DNA of 64,000 nt from Syngnathus acus (taxonomy: Eukaryota > Chordata > Actinopteri > Syngnathiformes > Syngnathidae). Location of the stretch: NCBI RefSeq assembly GCF_901709675.1, contig NC_051091.1:2353967-2417966 (forward strand), read 5' to 3'. The notes under the pieces were generated by a model. It ran no database searches, was not told the origin of the DNA, and worked only from the letters and a program-made list of their open reading frames with translations. The translations under genes and the position numbers were made by a program. Shown one piece after another: positions 54,501 through 64,000 of the stretch. Each line of letters begins with the position of its first letter. The stretch's first letter is position 1.

Positions 54501-57415
54501 TACACTGCAAGCCTTCCGAAAGACTGCTAGCTTAATGCTAGCGCGCAGTGCAAAATACCATAGCGTGGGTGTTGAGGTAGTCGCAACTTTGTAAGCAATG
54601 GCTATTTGAACCCAGTGTGGGAACACCAGTAGATGGGCAACTGAACACAGGAATCTATTCTTTATCCTCTGCAAAGAATCACTATGACTGCAGCTAAGTT
54701 GTGCCTGTTTGTTTTTGTCCGTCTACCACCTGTGTAGAGAGAAAATCACGAGCTGTGGGCGGCACACTTTGACTCATTGCAGCGCAAACCTCCTGCAGTG
54801 ACTCTCGCCCCACCCGCGGCCCTTCCCGCGGCCCCACCCACGGCCCCACCCACGGCCCCACCCACGGCCCCAACCTTGGCCCCAACCTTGGCCCCCTCTG
54901 GCGACCGGGAGGCATCGTCCAGCCTGTCCCTGATGTGGGACACCTCCAGCAGCTGCGGAGGAGCAGAGAGTGCAGGCCGAGCCAGCGTGGACGCCGGCAG
55001 CAGCGACTACCCCACCAAGAGCAGGTACTGCATACTGAATTTTCCACAAAATCCACAAATAAGTGATGCCCCCTCCCTCCACCTGAAAAGGGCGGTGGAA
55101 TAACATGTGAAGTAGTGGCAACGCACTACACAACTCTCTTATGTGGGCCACCATTTTGAAGTGTTCACTCTAGCCAGAGTGAAAATTTCAGCCGATTCCT
55201 GTCACCAGCGTTATTTTCTATACGATTGGATTAATTTAATTACTTGGACAAAAAGCTCCCCAATTAACCAAGCTCATCAAAGTCAAAACAGATCGCCGCA
55301 TTGAAAGCACACACCTGATGAATGTGAACGCTAAAAAACACATTTTGTAGCTATCTGCGGAGCATGACGGCCCTTCTGGACCCCGTCCAGATGGAGGAGC
55401 GTGAGAGGAGGAGGCTCAAGCAGCTGGAGCAGCAGGTAAGCATCCGCTTCCCGCACCGGATCTGTTTGCTCAGCTCATCATCCTTGCGCTTCATCCAGAG
55501 AGACATCCAAACTCAGGTGGAGGAGCGCCGGCGGCAGAAGCAGGAAGAAGAGGCCAGGAGGAAAAAGGAGGAGGAAGAGGAGGAGAGGAGAATCACGCTG
55601 GAGAGGGACCTGCTGTACAGGAGGCACCAGCAGGAGGACCTCAAGCATCAGGAGAAACGCGAGGTCGGCACGAACAACTGCACTGATGGATTCGATTTCT
55701 TTCAGAACCGGAGGAACATCAGTAACGTGCGTGTGTGTGCGCGTGTGTGTGTGTGTGTGTAGGAGAAAAAGCAACCAAAGATGCAAGATAACGATGGTGA
55801 TGCCAGAAAAGTGAAAGAGCCAACGGATATGCGCAGTGAGTCGAGCAGGTGTCACTGACATGCGCAAACGCACACGCAGCTGTCAATCAAAATCTGCTGT
55901 TCGACAAGTGTGACGTGGACTTTGTTTGCGTCCTGTCAAACCTTTTCTCAAGTTTAAAAAAAAAATGTGTTCAAACCTAATACTGGCGCCAATGCGTATG
56001 TGTGTTGTGCAGTGTTACATGCGGCCGCTAGTGTGGAGGACAAGAGAGACACGGCCGTGCAGACGGGTAAAAGATGACACGAGTAGCAAGAACACATTCA
56101 ATGATTAGTAGCGTGCATGTGTGCCTACCCAATCACGTATGTGCGTGTAGAAGTGGCCCTTCCGCCCGTCAGAGCAGAGTGCCCCCCACCTCGCAGCCGC
56201 CAGGACAGAGCAGGAAAGGAAAACGCCGGCGTGTCCGGAGGAGGAAAAGGAGGCGGGGCCTACGAGACGAGGAGGCCGGAGTGGAACACACACAGGTACA
56301 AAAAGTGCAACTCGGCTCATTCCGCCGCAACCCACCGAGTTTTTTTGTTTTTGTCTCCTTCTGTCCATCCAGGCCGAGTCGACGCTTCGTTCCCGCATCG
56401 GAGCGTTACCCGGCCACACTGCAAAGGAGCAGGCGGGAGAGTCGACTCAAGAGGCAGGAGGAGATCCTCAATTTGCAGCACAGGAACTGCCTCCCAGCAA
56501 GTCGGCCCCCGAGCCACAAGGTGAGCGCCGCGACCGTGATGATGTCATCACGATGACAAGCCAACTGAAAAAAATGCAAAGCCGGCCGAGGACAATGAGT
56601 ACAAATAAAAGCAAGTACAAATAAATACTGTAAATGACGCAAACTGTATGCTAAACACAAAAGAATCATTAGAGGTGCAACAATTATTCAATTAATTGAA
56701 AAGTAATCAATAACTATCCTTGTTTGACTTCAAGTTGTCCAAAACCTCAGAAATTCAGCTTCTCCACAGAAACTATGAGCCAACTAGTTCTAATTGTACT
56801 TCCTTGACATCCTCCTTTTGGTCTTTGCTTGCAGGTGGATGCTGATCGTACGAGCGTTTCCGCTATAAGGTGAAACAGACGCACACACCGGACGACTTAC
56901 CCGACCGAGTGAATCTGGTTGTCAGAAGTCAGTATGGTGTTCTCCTCCAGAGGGCGCTCTCCTCCCATCACGCAACCTTCCTTGCAGTTCATCCCATATG
57001 TCCGCACCGATGATGTCATCCACTTGGACTCCACTGAGACGTCTGCCGCGCCCCCTCCTCACACCCACACAGGTAGACACACACGTGCACACACGCATTG
57101 TTGCGTATTAACGGCAATAATTACCTGTCTTGAGCAGCGCCAAGCTGGGCACCTCCTCCTGACGCCTCCTCGTGCTCTTCCTCCCCTGGAGATCTTCTTG
57201 TCCTGCGTGGCAAACAGCGACAGCAGGAAATCCTCAGAGGCCTGACGCAACTACGACAGGTGTGTCTCTCGCAGACACACACACACGAAGTGAGTCAACA
57301 CAACTTCACACGTGTTTTGCGTGTGTGAGCATAGGGTTTGCTTCAGAAGCAGAAGGAGCTGGAGAGTGAGGTTCGACGTCACGGCAACGAGCTATTGTCT
57401 CCCTCCAAATGTTAG
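51502..57415 (+). CDS. ccdc66: Coiled-coil domain-containing protein 66
   Basis: Exon chain: 51502-51512, 51665-51723, 51799-51821, 52175-52435, 52507-52747, 52837-52927, 53086-53180, 53403-53464, 54124-54213, 54300-54434, 54738-55024, 55351-55435, 55499-55663, 55763-55835, 56013-56066, 56151-56295, 56373-56520, a probable 13-nt microexon 56835-56847, 56926-57072, 57138-57259, 57335-57415; about 795 residues. Family landmarks: N-terminal MYLGDGLLFELQNGKPKLIM, ASVETKKAQWRQQL, the signature SMTALLDPVQMEERERRR with a long charged coiled coil, RDTAVQT, RPEWNTHRPSRRFVPASERYP, FIPYVRTDD and the C-terminal RGLTQLRQGLLQKQKELES. Vertebrate CCDC66 is a microtubule-associated centriolar-satellite and cilium protein expressed in photoreceptors. 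The microexon and the acceptor at 52507 are the least certain junctions. It converges on tasor, as in human. Confidence 0.92.
53403..53464 (+). other. ccdc66 exon with glutamine run
   Basis: This 62-nt exon encodes NEQVGLKQQQQQRCSTSLGLQ. The Q run is (CAG)2(CAA)3-like and follows a (TG)n tract immediately upstream of the acceptor (53375-53400). The microsatellite overlaps the polypyrimidine-tract position and may affect splicing. Confidence 0.75.
53537..54055 (+). mobile_element. Transposon 5' fragment with zinc-finger ORF in a ccdc66 intron
   Basis: The insert begins about 'catcagggatgagaattttccg' and contains an open frame at 53738-54049 (103 residues, MVKVFEKKDEDRAREIDKSN...). A C-x2-C-x16-H-x5-H finger (CILC...HIETKKH) is followed by a stop. 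The combination 'FRWAWLE...LC.LC...HIETKKHK' resembles the N-terminal finger of hAT-type transposase-derived proteins of fish. No right terminal repeat or catalytic region is present, so it is a truncated copy. It lies between ccdc66 exons 53403-53464 and 54124-54213 in sense orientation. Confidence 0.6.
54831..54890 (+). repeat. In-frame 12-bp minisatellite in a ccdc66 coding exon
   Basis: Five 12-bp units: three GCCCCACCCACG (Ala-Pro-Pro-Thr), then two GCCCCAACCTTG (Ala-Pro-Thr-Leu). They lie inside exon 54738-55024 and follow a related Ala/Pro-rich stretch. The unit length keeps the frame, so copy-number change would only lengthen or shorten a Pro/Ala linker. Confidence 0.95.
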
Positions 57416-57559
57416 ACGGGCACAACATTACCTCGGGATCACTTTTTCCTCCTACGTTTCAAGTCCGGCGGCCAACACCAACCGACGTGTTTCAGAGTCG
57501 CCCACCACTGATGAAGCAACAATGCAGTTTGCTGGGTTCTGCGTAAAAGGCCGAACGTC

Positions 57560-57565
57560 AATAAA
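57560..57565 (+). terminator. Poly(A) signal of ccdc66
   Basis: AATAAA 145 bases after the ccdc66 stop codon, followed downstream by 'tgttttaaattgcattttcttg' T-rich sequence. Confidence 0.75.
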
Positions 57566-58350
57566 TGGCATTTTTGCAAGATGAGTGAAAAGGGCACTGC
57601 TCTGTCTCACATTGTTTTAAATTGCATTTTCTTGTATATAAAAGTTTAGAAGCAAACCTTTTGAGCTTGTACACTTCTTATTTTATGGCAAGTTGTCCAT
57701 TTTCACTGTTCTCAGTTTTGTTGTTCATTTTTGTTTTATGGTGTACAAGAAAGCCCTGTACCTGTTTTGTGGCAAGTCAGCAAACATGCCCGTGCTGGAT
57801 GTCAGGTTTCAAACAATTTGAGAGAACCGTGGAACTGCCCAAAGTGACGGCCTTCCTGTGTGTTTTCGGACATGCCTTGAGATGTTTCTGAGAAGTGTCA
57901 AATTTTCTACCTATCGGACAAAATCTTGACAATAAGCGGCCAAATCAAAGCAAAATGTCAAATTTAACCTTTTTTTACTGAGGTTTTAATGTGTAAAAAA
58001 AGAGAAGTTAAAACAGTAGTAAAAAAAAAACAACTTAAGTTAAAATCAATTTTCAACAACTTTTTTCTGGGGATCAAAACACAGTTCTCATGACGGTCCA
58101 TTGTACGCTAACGTTTGTTTTGGAGTGAAGATACATTCGCCTCTGCGTTAGCAACGTGCTAACACCAAACAGTCTCTCTTAGAACAATGTCTACCAGTGA
58201 TTTTTTCCGTTCAAAGAACAGCTTTAGGATCCACTTGAGCACCTGTCTTGTTTTCGCAGCGCCCCCTGCAGCCAGAACAGGTCAACACCTGCCTGGTTTG
58301 TTAATTGTCACAAGTTCTGGGGCGATGAGAAGAAAGTAGTTTAGTTGAGG

Positions 58351-58529
58351 GCAGGGATGTCCAACTTTGGTCCCCTTCTGCACATTTTACATGGTCCCCC
58401 CCATTCCGACACACCCGATTCAAATGTCTCAGCAAGCTCTGAAGAAACTTGATAACGAGCGTGATCATCTGGAAACCTCGAAACCAGGCATGACAGCAGA
58501 CCTCGATGACCAGGTTTGGACAGCCCTGC
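58351..58529. mobile_element. MITE-like element with inverted ends next to the tasor stop codon
   Basis: Left end GCAGGGATGTCCAACTTTGG and right end 'ggtttggacagccctgc' are inverted repeats (GCAGGG(A/C)TGTCCAA). The roughly 180-bp interior includes 'gattcaaatg' and 'tgatcatctgg' words I associate with a widespread teleost non-autonomous DNA repeat. No ORF and no clear target duplication. Confidence 0.65.
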
Positions 58530-58539
58530 TTCAGGGGTC

Positions 58540-61500
58540 TTACATGCCATTGAAGCCCCCTCCTCCTCGCTGCCAGTCCCAATACCCACCACCGTACGCC
58601 CCTTGTTGTCCCGGAAAGCCCCACGTGGGGTACCTGTACGGGTTTGAACATAAATTGGAGTGTTGGGGATGCTGCTGATGTTGGTTCTGGTAGTTTTGGT
58701 AATGGTGGTTCTGGTAGTGGTTGGCACCCATCCACCTTTGCTGTTGTTGGCTGAAAGTGGAAGGGGCATGGGACGAACTCTGGCGAGGGCGCAAGTCCCT
58801 GTCCTGCTTTCGCGACCGGTTTGGATCAGACACTCTGCGTCTACAGGAGGAACGAGAAGGCCATCAAAACTAGAATCTAGAGGAAAACTGTCTTGAAAAT
58901 GCTTGCTTTGCTTTCCACACAATTTGAAAGACTGTCATAAATGGCCAAATTGACCCCAAAATGGGCAAGCAGGCCCACAAAAAAAGGTCCCACGCCTATA
59001 AAGACATTTGCAATTTTGTTTTGATTTCTCGGGGTCCTGTTCTGACAAATCTCGACCCAGGAATTTGGGGGGGGATTCAGGTCCTGAAGCTACTCAGGAA
59101 CGTGTAATTTGATATGCCTACCATGTGTCTGGAAATCACACAAGGAGTGATTTTGCTTTGGAGTAGCCATTTGGAGTTTAATTTGGCCATTTTCGAGGGT
59201 CCTTCACATGTTTTGAGAAGTCAGCTTGACTTTGCGAGTCATGTAGACCCACAAAACAGCGTTTAGAAGGCCCAGGTGACATGAGACAAGAAATTGGTCA
59301 TTTTGGCTGCAAGCAGGTTAGAAAGGGCTCCTTTGACTCACTCAATAGCGTCGCCCTCCACAGGACAGGCAGTTGTGCTGGAGGTGACTCGGTCATCTGC
59401 TTCTTTGGAACTTGAAGACCCCGCCGTCGCCGCCTCCTCCTCTCTTCTGTCATCAGTGGAATCTGCAGCCGTCTTCTCATTGGCCGGTGGCACTGCCGGC
59501 CGTGCCGGCGAGGCTCCGCTCTCGGCGTCAGAACCCGGTTTCTGGTGCATCTGCGCTCGCAGCTGCGAGATGGCCATGTGCAGCATTTCAAGGTCTTTTT
59601 CCGAGTGATGGGTCTCACTTTCCGCCAGCGAAGCTTCCAAAACGTGCTGCTCCGAGGCGTCGGTGAGGCTCGGGTCGGGGTGGCGGGCCTGCTGCTCTGT
59701 GCCGCCGCCATTCGTGTCGTCGTCGACACTCAACTTCCTGGCTATACCTAGTACGTAAATATGAAAGAGTCACATTGTAGGTGGAAATGTTCTAATGAAT
59801 AAAATGATTTAGACACAAATAATTCTGTGGGTGATTTGAACTAGAAAAAATGTCTGTCTGCCCTAATGCTGAGGGCAAATGGGTCACATTTAAAGTAAAG
59901 GTTACCGCACTTAGCAGGAAATCAAAGAGCGAGGCGAACGGACCTTTGTCCGCCTGCGGGTCCTCGGCGACAGTCGGCTTGTTGTTGTGTTGGCCGAGTA
60001 GCGCGTCGAAACTGTGCAACATCTCATCCATGCCGGCTGCGATGATGCCACTCTTGGAGAACTGCATAAAGTCCAAACTATGCACTGAACAGACCAAAAA
60101 AGATAGATGATGAACTCCTCCATAAATATAAAGACAGTACTGCCTAAGCTTGGGAGATTGGACTTTGGGGTAAAATTTCAGCATGAACCTAAAATAAGCA
60201 TCACAGATGATCGTACCTAGACCTTTTGGATGCGCGTGTACAACGAGAATGGGAAGCTACCTTTGAGGAAGATGGTGTGTCTGAAGCAGGTGTGACGGGC
60301 TTGATGTTGGATGAGACAGTGGAGGTTGGGCGGCGCCGGTTTATCGTCGCAGTGATGCTGCGGCAGGAACTCCACGATCTTCCGCTGGTGGTGCTCCATG
60401 ACCACACCCAGCAGAGCGGCGGCGTCGCTCCGGAACCTGCCCGGCCACGGCACACAAAAGCACCTCGTCATGCCGACGCACGTTTTGGAGTCTGGCTGGT
60501 TAGCCGGACCAGCAGAACGGGTCCGCCAAGAGAACGTTCCACCAAGGCAGCTGTGGGCAAATTTGTACCTGGCCTGTTCTTTCAGTTTCTTGAGGGGTCT
60601 GCTGTGAATCTTCCACCTCCAAACATTTTCCGGAGAGTTGCGTTGCCACAGGAGCGCCAATAGGGCCTCCAGTTGATCTGCAATGAGAGAGAGGCCATCA
60701 GCCAAGTCACCGCGAGCAGCCGCCGTCCTCCCCCCGTTGACCCATCCTACCGGAAGTGACCAGGTCGGGATTGAGGACGAAGTCTTCGGACAGGACGCAG
60801 CCGCCGCCTGCTAACAGCTCCTCGCACGCGTTCGTCCTGATGTCCTCCACTGTGTCGATGCCTAAGAAGACCACCGACCGGTGCTGCTTGAGCGAAAGCA
60901 GTCCCGGAATCTGAAAAGGATAATGCCTGCAAATGTTGGGGGCAATTCCAAACAGGAAAGTGGGCATTTTGCCCAGCATCTCCCTCACGGCATTGTAAAA
61001 GACAATTCCCAGGGGATCTTTGGATTATTTTTGATCATGAATCCTGTTTCATAGAGCGTCATAACACCTGCCATCATGGGCAGACCAACAAAAACGCCTC
61101 AAGAATTAAAAAAAAACAAAAACAATAAGGCTGCCATCTTGCTCTGTGGGAGCCATTTTAAGGTCATTCCAGACATGACCAAGGTTTATCTTGTTCAGTT
61201 TGAGGTACATGTTGGCCAATTACCCCGTGTGGGACAAATGAAGGAATAACGTATCTTATTTTGGTGGCTCTTCAAATTTTCTGCAGCTTTCAGGCCAGTT
61301 CCAGATATCAAGAACTTTGGCAGGTACGTCAATCATGATTAGAGGCAAAAAACATCTCAAGAAGCGAGCCTAAAAAGTTTGACTTGCCCCAAAACAGATA
61401 ACGCTCCCACCGTTGGATTTTCTCATGCCGCTTTTCTGACTTAGTCACGGCATCAACATGTAAATGCACCAATGTCATCACCTCGTGAAGGTGCTCGGCT

Positions 61501-61666
61501 ATGTCTTCCTTCTTGATGACGACCAGAAGTTTGCCATCGGAGAATTCTTGTTTCAAGAAGGAAACGGGATCTTGCTCCGTGTGCCCCTGCTGCGTGAGGT
61601 ACTCCTACAACACGCACACACGGGAAGAGATGAGTCAAAGTGCAATTGTAACATTTCTCTGATGTT

Positions 61667-61709
<43 letters not shown>

Positions 61710-63723
61710 AAAAAAAAAAGAACCCTGTCTATACATGACGCCACCATCATTACCTTGACGTCCCTGACCAGCTGGTCGTCCGGCTGGACGGCGTGCACGT
61801 AGAACTGCATCACAGAGCTCCTCTGAACATCCTTAATGATGTCACACAGGTTGCTGAGCACCTCGGGCCTCAGCTGCCGGATGACGCTGCTCAGCGCCTC
61901 TGCCGGCGGGAGGAAGAGGGCATCCGGGCCAGGCTCCACGCCGGACATCGGCAGTTCCGAAGACGTGGAGACGCAGTTGGATTGCGTGGACTGAGCGGGT
62001 GATGCTTGGTGGTTCGTGTGCAAGTCAACCGAGGGGGGTCGAGGGGCAGCGTGAGGCGGAGGGTCCGAAAGCTGTCCAGCGGGCAACGTCGGTCGCCCTG
62101 CTTCATTTTCTCTCGCTGCCTCGGTTTGTTCCGTTCCGTCTTCGTCGGTTCCGGCCCTGATGCTGGACACGAAGGCGCTGACGGTGCTGGCGAGCGCAGA
62201 CTCGGGCTCGTGGCTTGCTAGGTGATCACGGTAGTCCCGCAACATGCTGCTGAAGCCCTCCTGCAGCGAGCTGACATAGCCCTGGACCGGCGGACACAGG
62301 TGGTACGGCGACACGTACTGGGAAAAGGGCCTTACCAGCGGCGGGGCGGCGCTCGGCGCCTCGGGCGGACGGCAAGGCGGCGTTTCGGGGAGTCTGCAGT
62401 TGATGCTCTCCTCCCGCAAGAGGAGATGCAAGTCGGTCGAGAAGTGGCCCAGGTGATTGTCCAGGATGGCGTCGATGCCTCGAAGATCGGGGGGCGAGGA
62501 GACCAAAAGCACGGCGCACTCATCCTCCTCCGAAGACATGGTCAAGTCGACCACGTCCGTGGCGTCCTTCTTCACTTCTGCAGAAGCCTGTGCGGAGGGC
62601 TCTTGATCTTCTCTGCCGTCGGTGTTGCCTTCTGCAGTTATGTTGTTCCGTGCCAACGTGTCACTTGAGACTTCACTCGACGCATCAGCTGCAGTGAGAC
62701 AGAAAAAATAAAGTAAAAATCAGCGAGCTGCTTAATCAATGAATCTTTGCCAAAAAGACTGTGAAAGAAAGTGCAGGGCCAAACCTTTGCACTCCCTGGA
62801 GCCAGGGGGAGCAACCTGCTGCTGGTCGTCCCCATGGCTTCTTTGCTCTCGAGGCAGCGATGCCTGACGCAGGTCGGGCGAGGACAGGATGGACGAGAAC
62901 CCGGCGGGAGAAGGGGGACGGCGGGCTTCTGGGGGCTCAGGGGAAGGGCAGCAGCCGGGCGAGGCAGGGGGGCTGGGCTCAGGCGAGGGAGCGGGACTGG
63001 GCTCAGGGCACGGGCTCCGAGGGGGACTGGCCCCGGGGGATGAGATGGGGCTGGGCGAGGGCGCTTGCTCCGGCAGGGGTGCCATGGCGGCATGGAGGCG
63101 AGGGTCCTGGGGGGGGTTCTGCTCCCTCCACGCATTCTTCTCGGAACGCAGATCTGCACATCAGACACATGGGGACAAGATCTTATGCGTCACTGTCAAC
63201 ACACAGTAGTTTTTTAATTTGAGTTGAGAAAATAAAAAGCTCTATTGTGTGTGTTGACCCTGCTGTATGATATATTGCAAGGCTGCTGTGGATTGGATCG
63301 ATTCCACGAATGCAGCTTGAGGATGGCGCAGCTGCCACCTTTGTTCACCTGTGATGGGGATGAGTCTCCACGGGATGTCCTCGTCGTGCGGTCTCTTCCC
63401 CACGCCGCTTCCTCCTCGCGGATCGTGATGGTAACCCTCGCCGCCGGGACTGAATCCCTCCAGACTACTCACGCTGCCCGCCATCTGCTCCTGCACACGC
63501 CCGGCATTTAACGAGAGCGTCTCCAAGAGAGCAGACAGAATTGCGGCCGAGGGTCTCCGGCCCACCTCCAGCTCGTCCTGCTTCCTCAGGTCGATGTCAC
63601 GGTTGGCGGGCAGACCCATTTTGGCGGCCAGCCGCTCGAAGGGCGACGACTCGGCCGGGCCTTCCTCGCAACCGTTGCCGCTATGGGTTCTTTGCGGTGC
63701 AACTCTGGCAGCCTGCTTGAGAC
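58540..63723 (-). CDS. tasor: Transcription activation suppressor TASOR (HUSH complex), C-terminal part; N-terminus off the right edge
   Basis: Ten in-phase exons are visible (63349-63723, 62785-63153, 61754-62688, 61482-61604, 60751-60910, 60569-60677, 60261-60436, 59944-60084, 59342-59747, 58540-58840), about 1030 residues, continuing beyond the window. The strongest match to vertebrate TASOR is the block EYLTQQGHTEQD...SDGKLLVVIKKEDIAEHLHE, then PGLLSLKQHRSVVFLGIDTVEDI, LSEDFVLNPDLV, WKIHSRPLKKLKEQAR, EHHQRKIVEFLPQHHCD and LHCLIQHQARHTCF. The 62785-63153 exon is extremely Pro/Ser-rich (repeated S-P-x-P-S-P). The last exon is Gln/His/Asn/Tyr-rich (NHHYQNYQNQHQQHPQHSN) and ends GGGGFNGM. The family scaffolds the HUSH complex (with MPP8 and periphilin), which silences young repeats through H3K9me3. 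It is convergent with ccdc66, as in human. Confidence 0.92.
61669..61720. repeat. (GA)n-(A)n tract in a tasor intron
   Basis: About 18 GA units followed by about 15 A. On the tasor strand this is a T-run followed by (CT)n, located between the donor at 61754 and the acceptor at 61604. It forms most of a 150-bp intron and probably functions as an extended polypyrimidine tract. Confidence 0.9.
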
Positions 63724-64000
63724 CTGGTGGAAGACATTTGTCCCTTTAGTGGCAGCGTGACTTAAATTTTCACTTTTACCCCTCAAATTTTATATTTGTA
63801 AATATTCATGACAGTATATTTTATTTGCTTTACAGTGGTTAATTTGATTTTATCTTAATTAAAATATGATTAGCCATATTCTTACTTCTTCAAACTATTA
63901 TTGAAACCTATGAGTTTATAAATGTTTGTGTTTCATCCGCTTTTCCCCTTTCACTAATTTACCAAAAAGTAATGATGAGTACGTGAGCGTGCACATTGCA
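63724..64000. other. tasor intron at the right edge
   Basis: AT-rich intronic sequence upstream of exon 63349-63723. The next 5' tasor exon is outside the window. Confidence 0.7.

Larger units (their letters stand above)
57416..58539. other. Convergent ccdc66/tasor 3' regions
   Basis: Contains a ccdc66 poly(A) signal (AATAAA at 57560-57565), AT-rich sequence, and a MITE-like element at 58351-58529 that abuts the tasor stop codon. No coding sequence is recognised. Confidence 0.6.

Noticed and set aside
61553-62668. Long open frames on both strands over the tasor exon (for example a 148-codon plus-strand frame at 62222-62668)
   Set aside because: The minus strand carries the conserved TASOR reading frame with fitting splice sites. 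The plus-strand frames mirror its GC-rich codon use.

Overview
This is a vertebrate, almost certainly ray-finned (teleost) fish, chromosomal window. Every recognisable gene is split by short GT-AG introns, all proteins match vertebrate families, and the background is rich in dinucleotide repeats and in interspersed elements of a type common in teleost genomes. I cannot name the species. All gene names rest on recognising protein motifs and full-length exon chains by eye; no database search was run.

Layout. Positions 0.85-36 kb carry seven minus-strand loci: pxk (pseudokinase with PX and WH2 domains), the two-ORF rpp14-htd2 locus (RNase P/MRP subunit plus mitochondrial fatty-acid dehydratase), abhd6 (monoacylglycerol lipase), lmcd1 (PET-LIM protein), gmppb (GDP-mannose pyrophosphorylase beta), pde12 (mitochondrial 2',5'-phosphodiesterase/deadenylase) and atp6ap1l (short V-ATPase S1-like protein). 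From 36.9 kb, rps23 and asb14 run on the plus strand. ip6k1 (minus) follows and is head-to-head with ccdc66 (plus). ccdc66 converges on tasor (minus), whose 5' part runs off the right edge.

The exon chains for ten loci (pxk, rpp14, abhd6, gmppb, pde12, atp6ap1l, rps23, asb14, ip6k1, ccdc66) keep frame from ATG to stop. Predicted lengths are close to the vertebrate proteins where I know them: GMPPB 360, RPS23 143, ABHD6 340, PDE12 603, ASB14 583, RPP14 128, PXK 562 residues. One ccdc66 splice junction (a possible 13-nt microexon) is uncertain, and the first coding exon of lmcd1 was not found.

From general knowledge the gene content is a mosaic of human 3p blocks (ABHD6-RPP14-HTD2-PXK; PDE12/ASB14 and CCDC66-TASOR at 3p14.3; GMPPB-IP6K1 at 3p21.31; LMCD1 at 3p25) plus the 5q14 pair RPS23-ATP6AP1L. 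The genes form no single pathway. Functional coupling is seen only for rpp14-htd2 (apparently one bicistronic mRNA) and possibly for the head-to-head promoter pairs atp6ap1l/rps23 and ip6k1/ccdc66.

I found no CRISPR array, prokaryotic operon, intact mobile element, tRNA or rRNA, and nothing I would call a new biological system. Points worth checking are the 24-nt rpp14-htd2 spacing, a truncated second LIM domain in lmcd1, a GC-AG intron in gmppb, a coding minisatellite and a zinc-finger transposon remnant in ccdc66, a near-perfect hairpin just inside ip6k1 intron 1, and a MITE-like element directly after the tasor stop codon.
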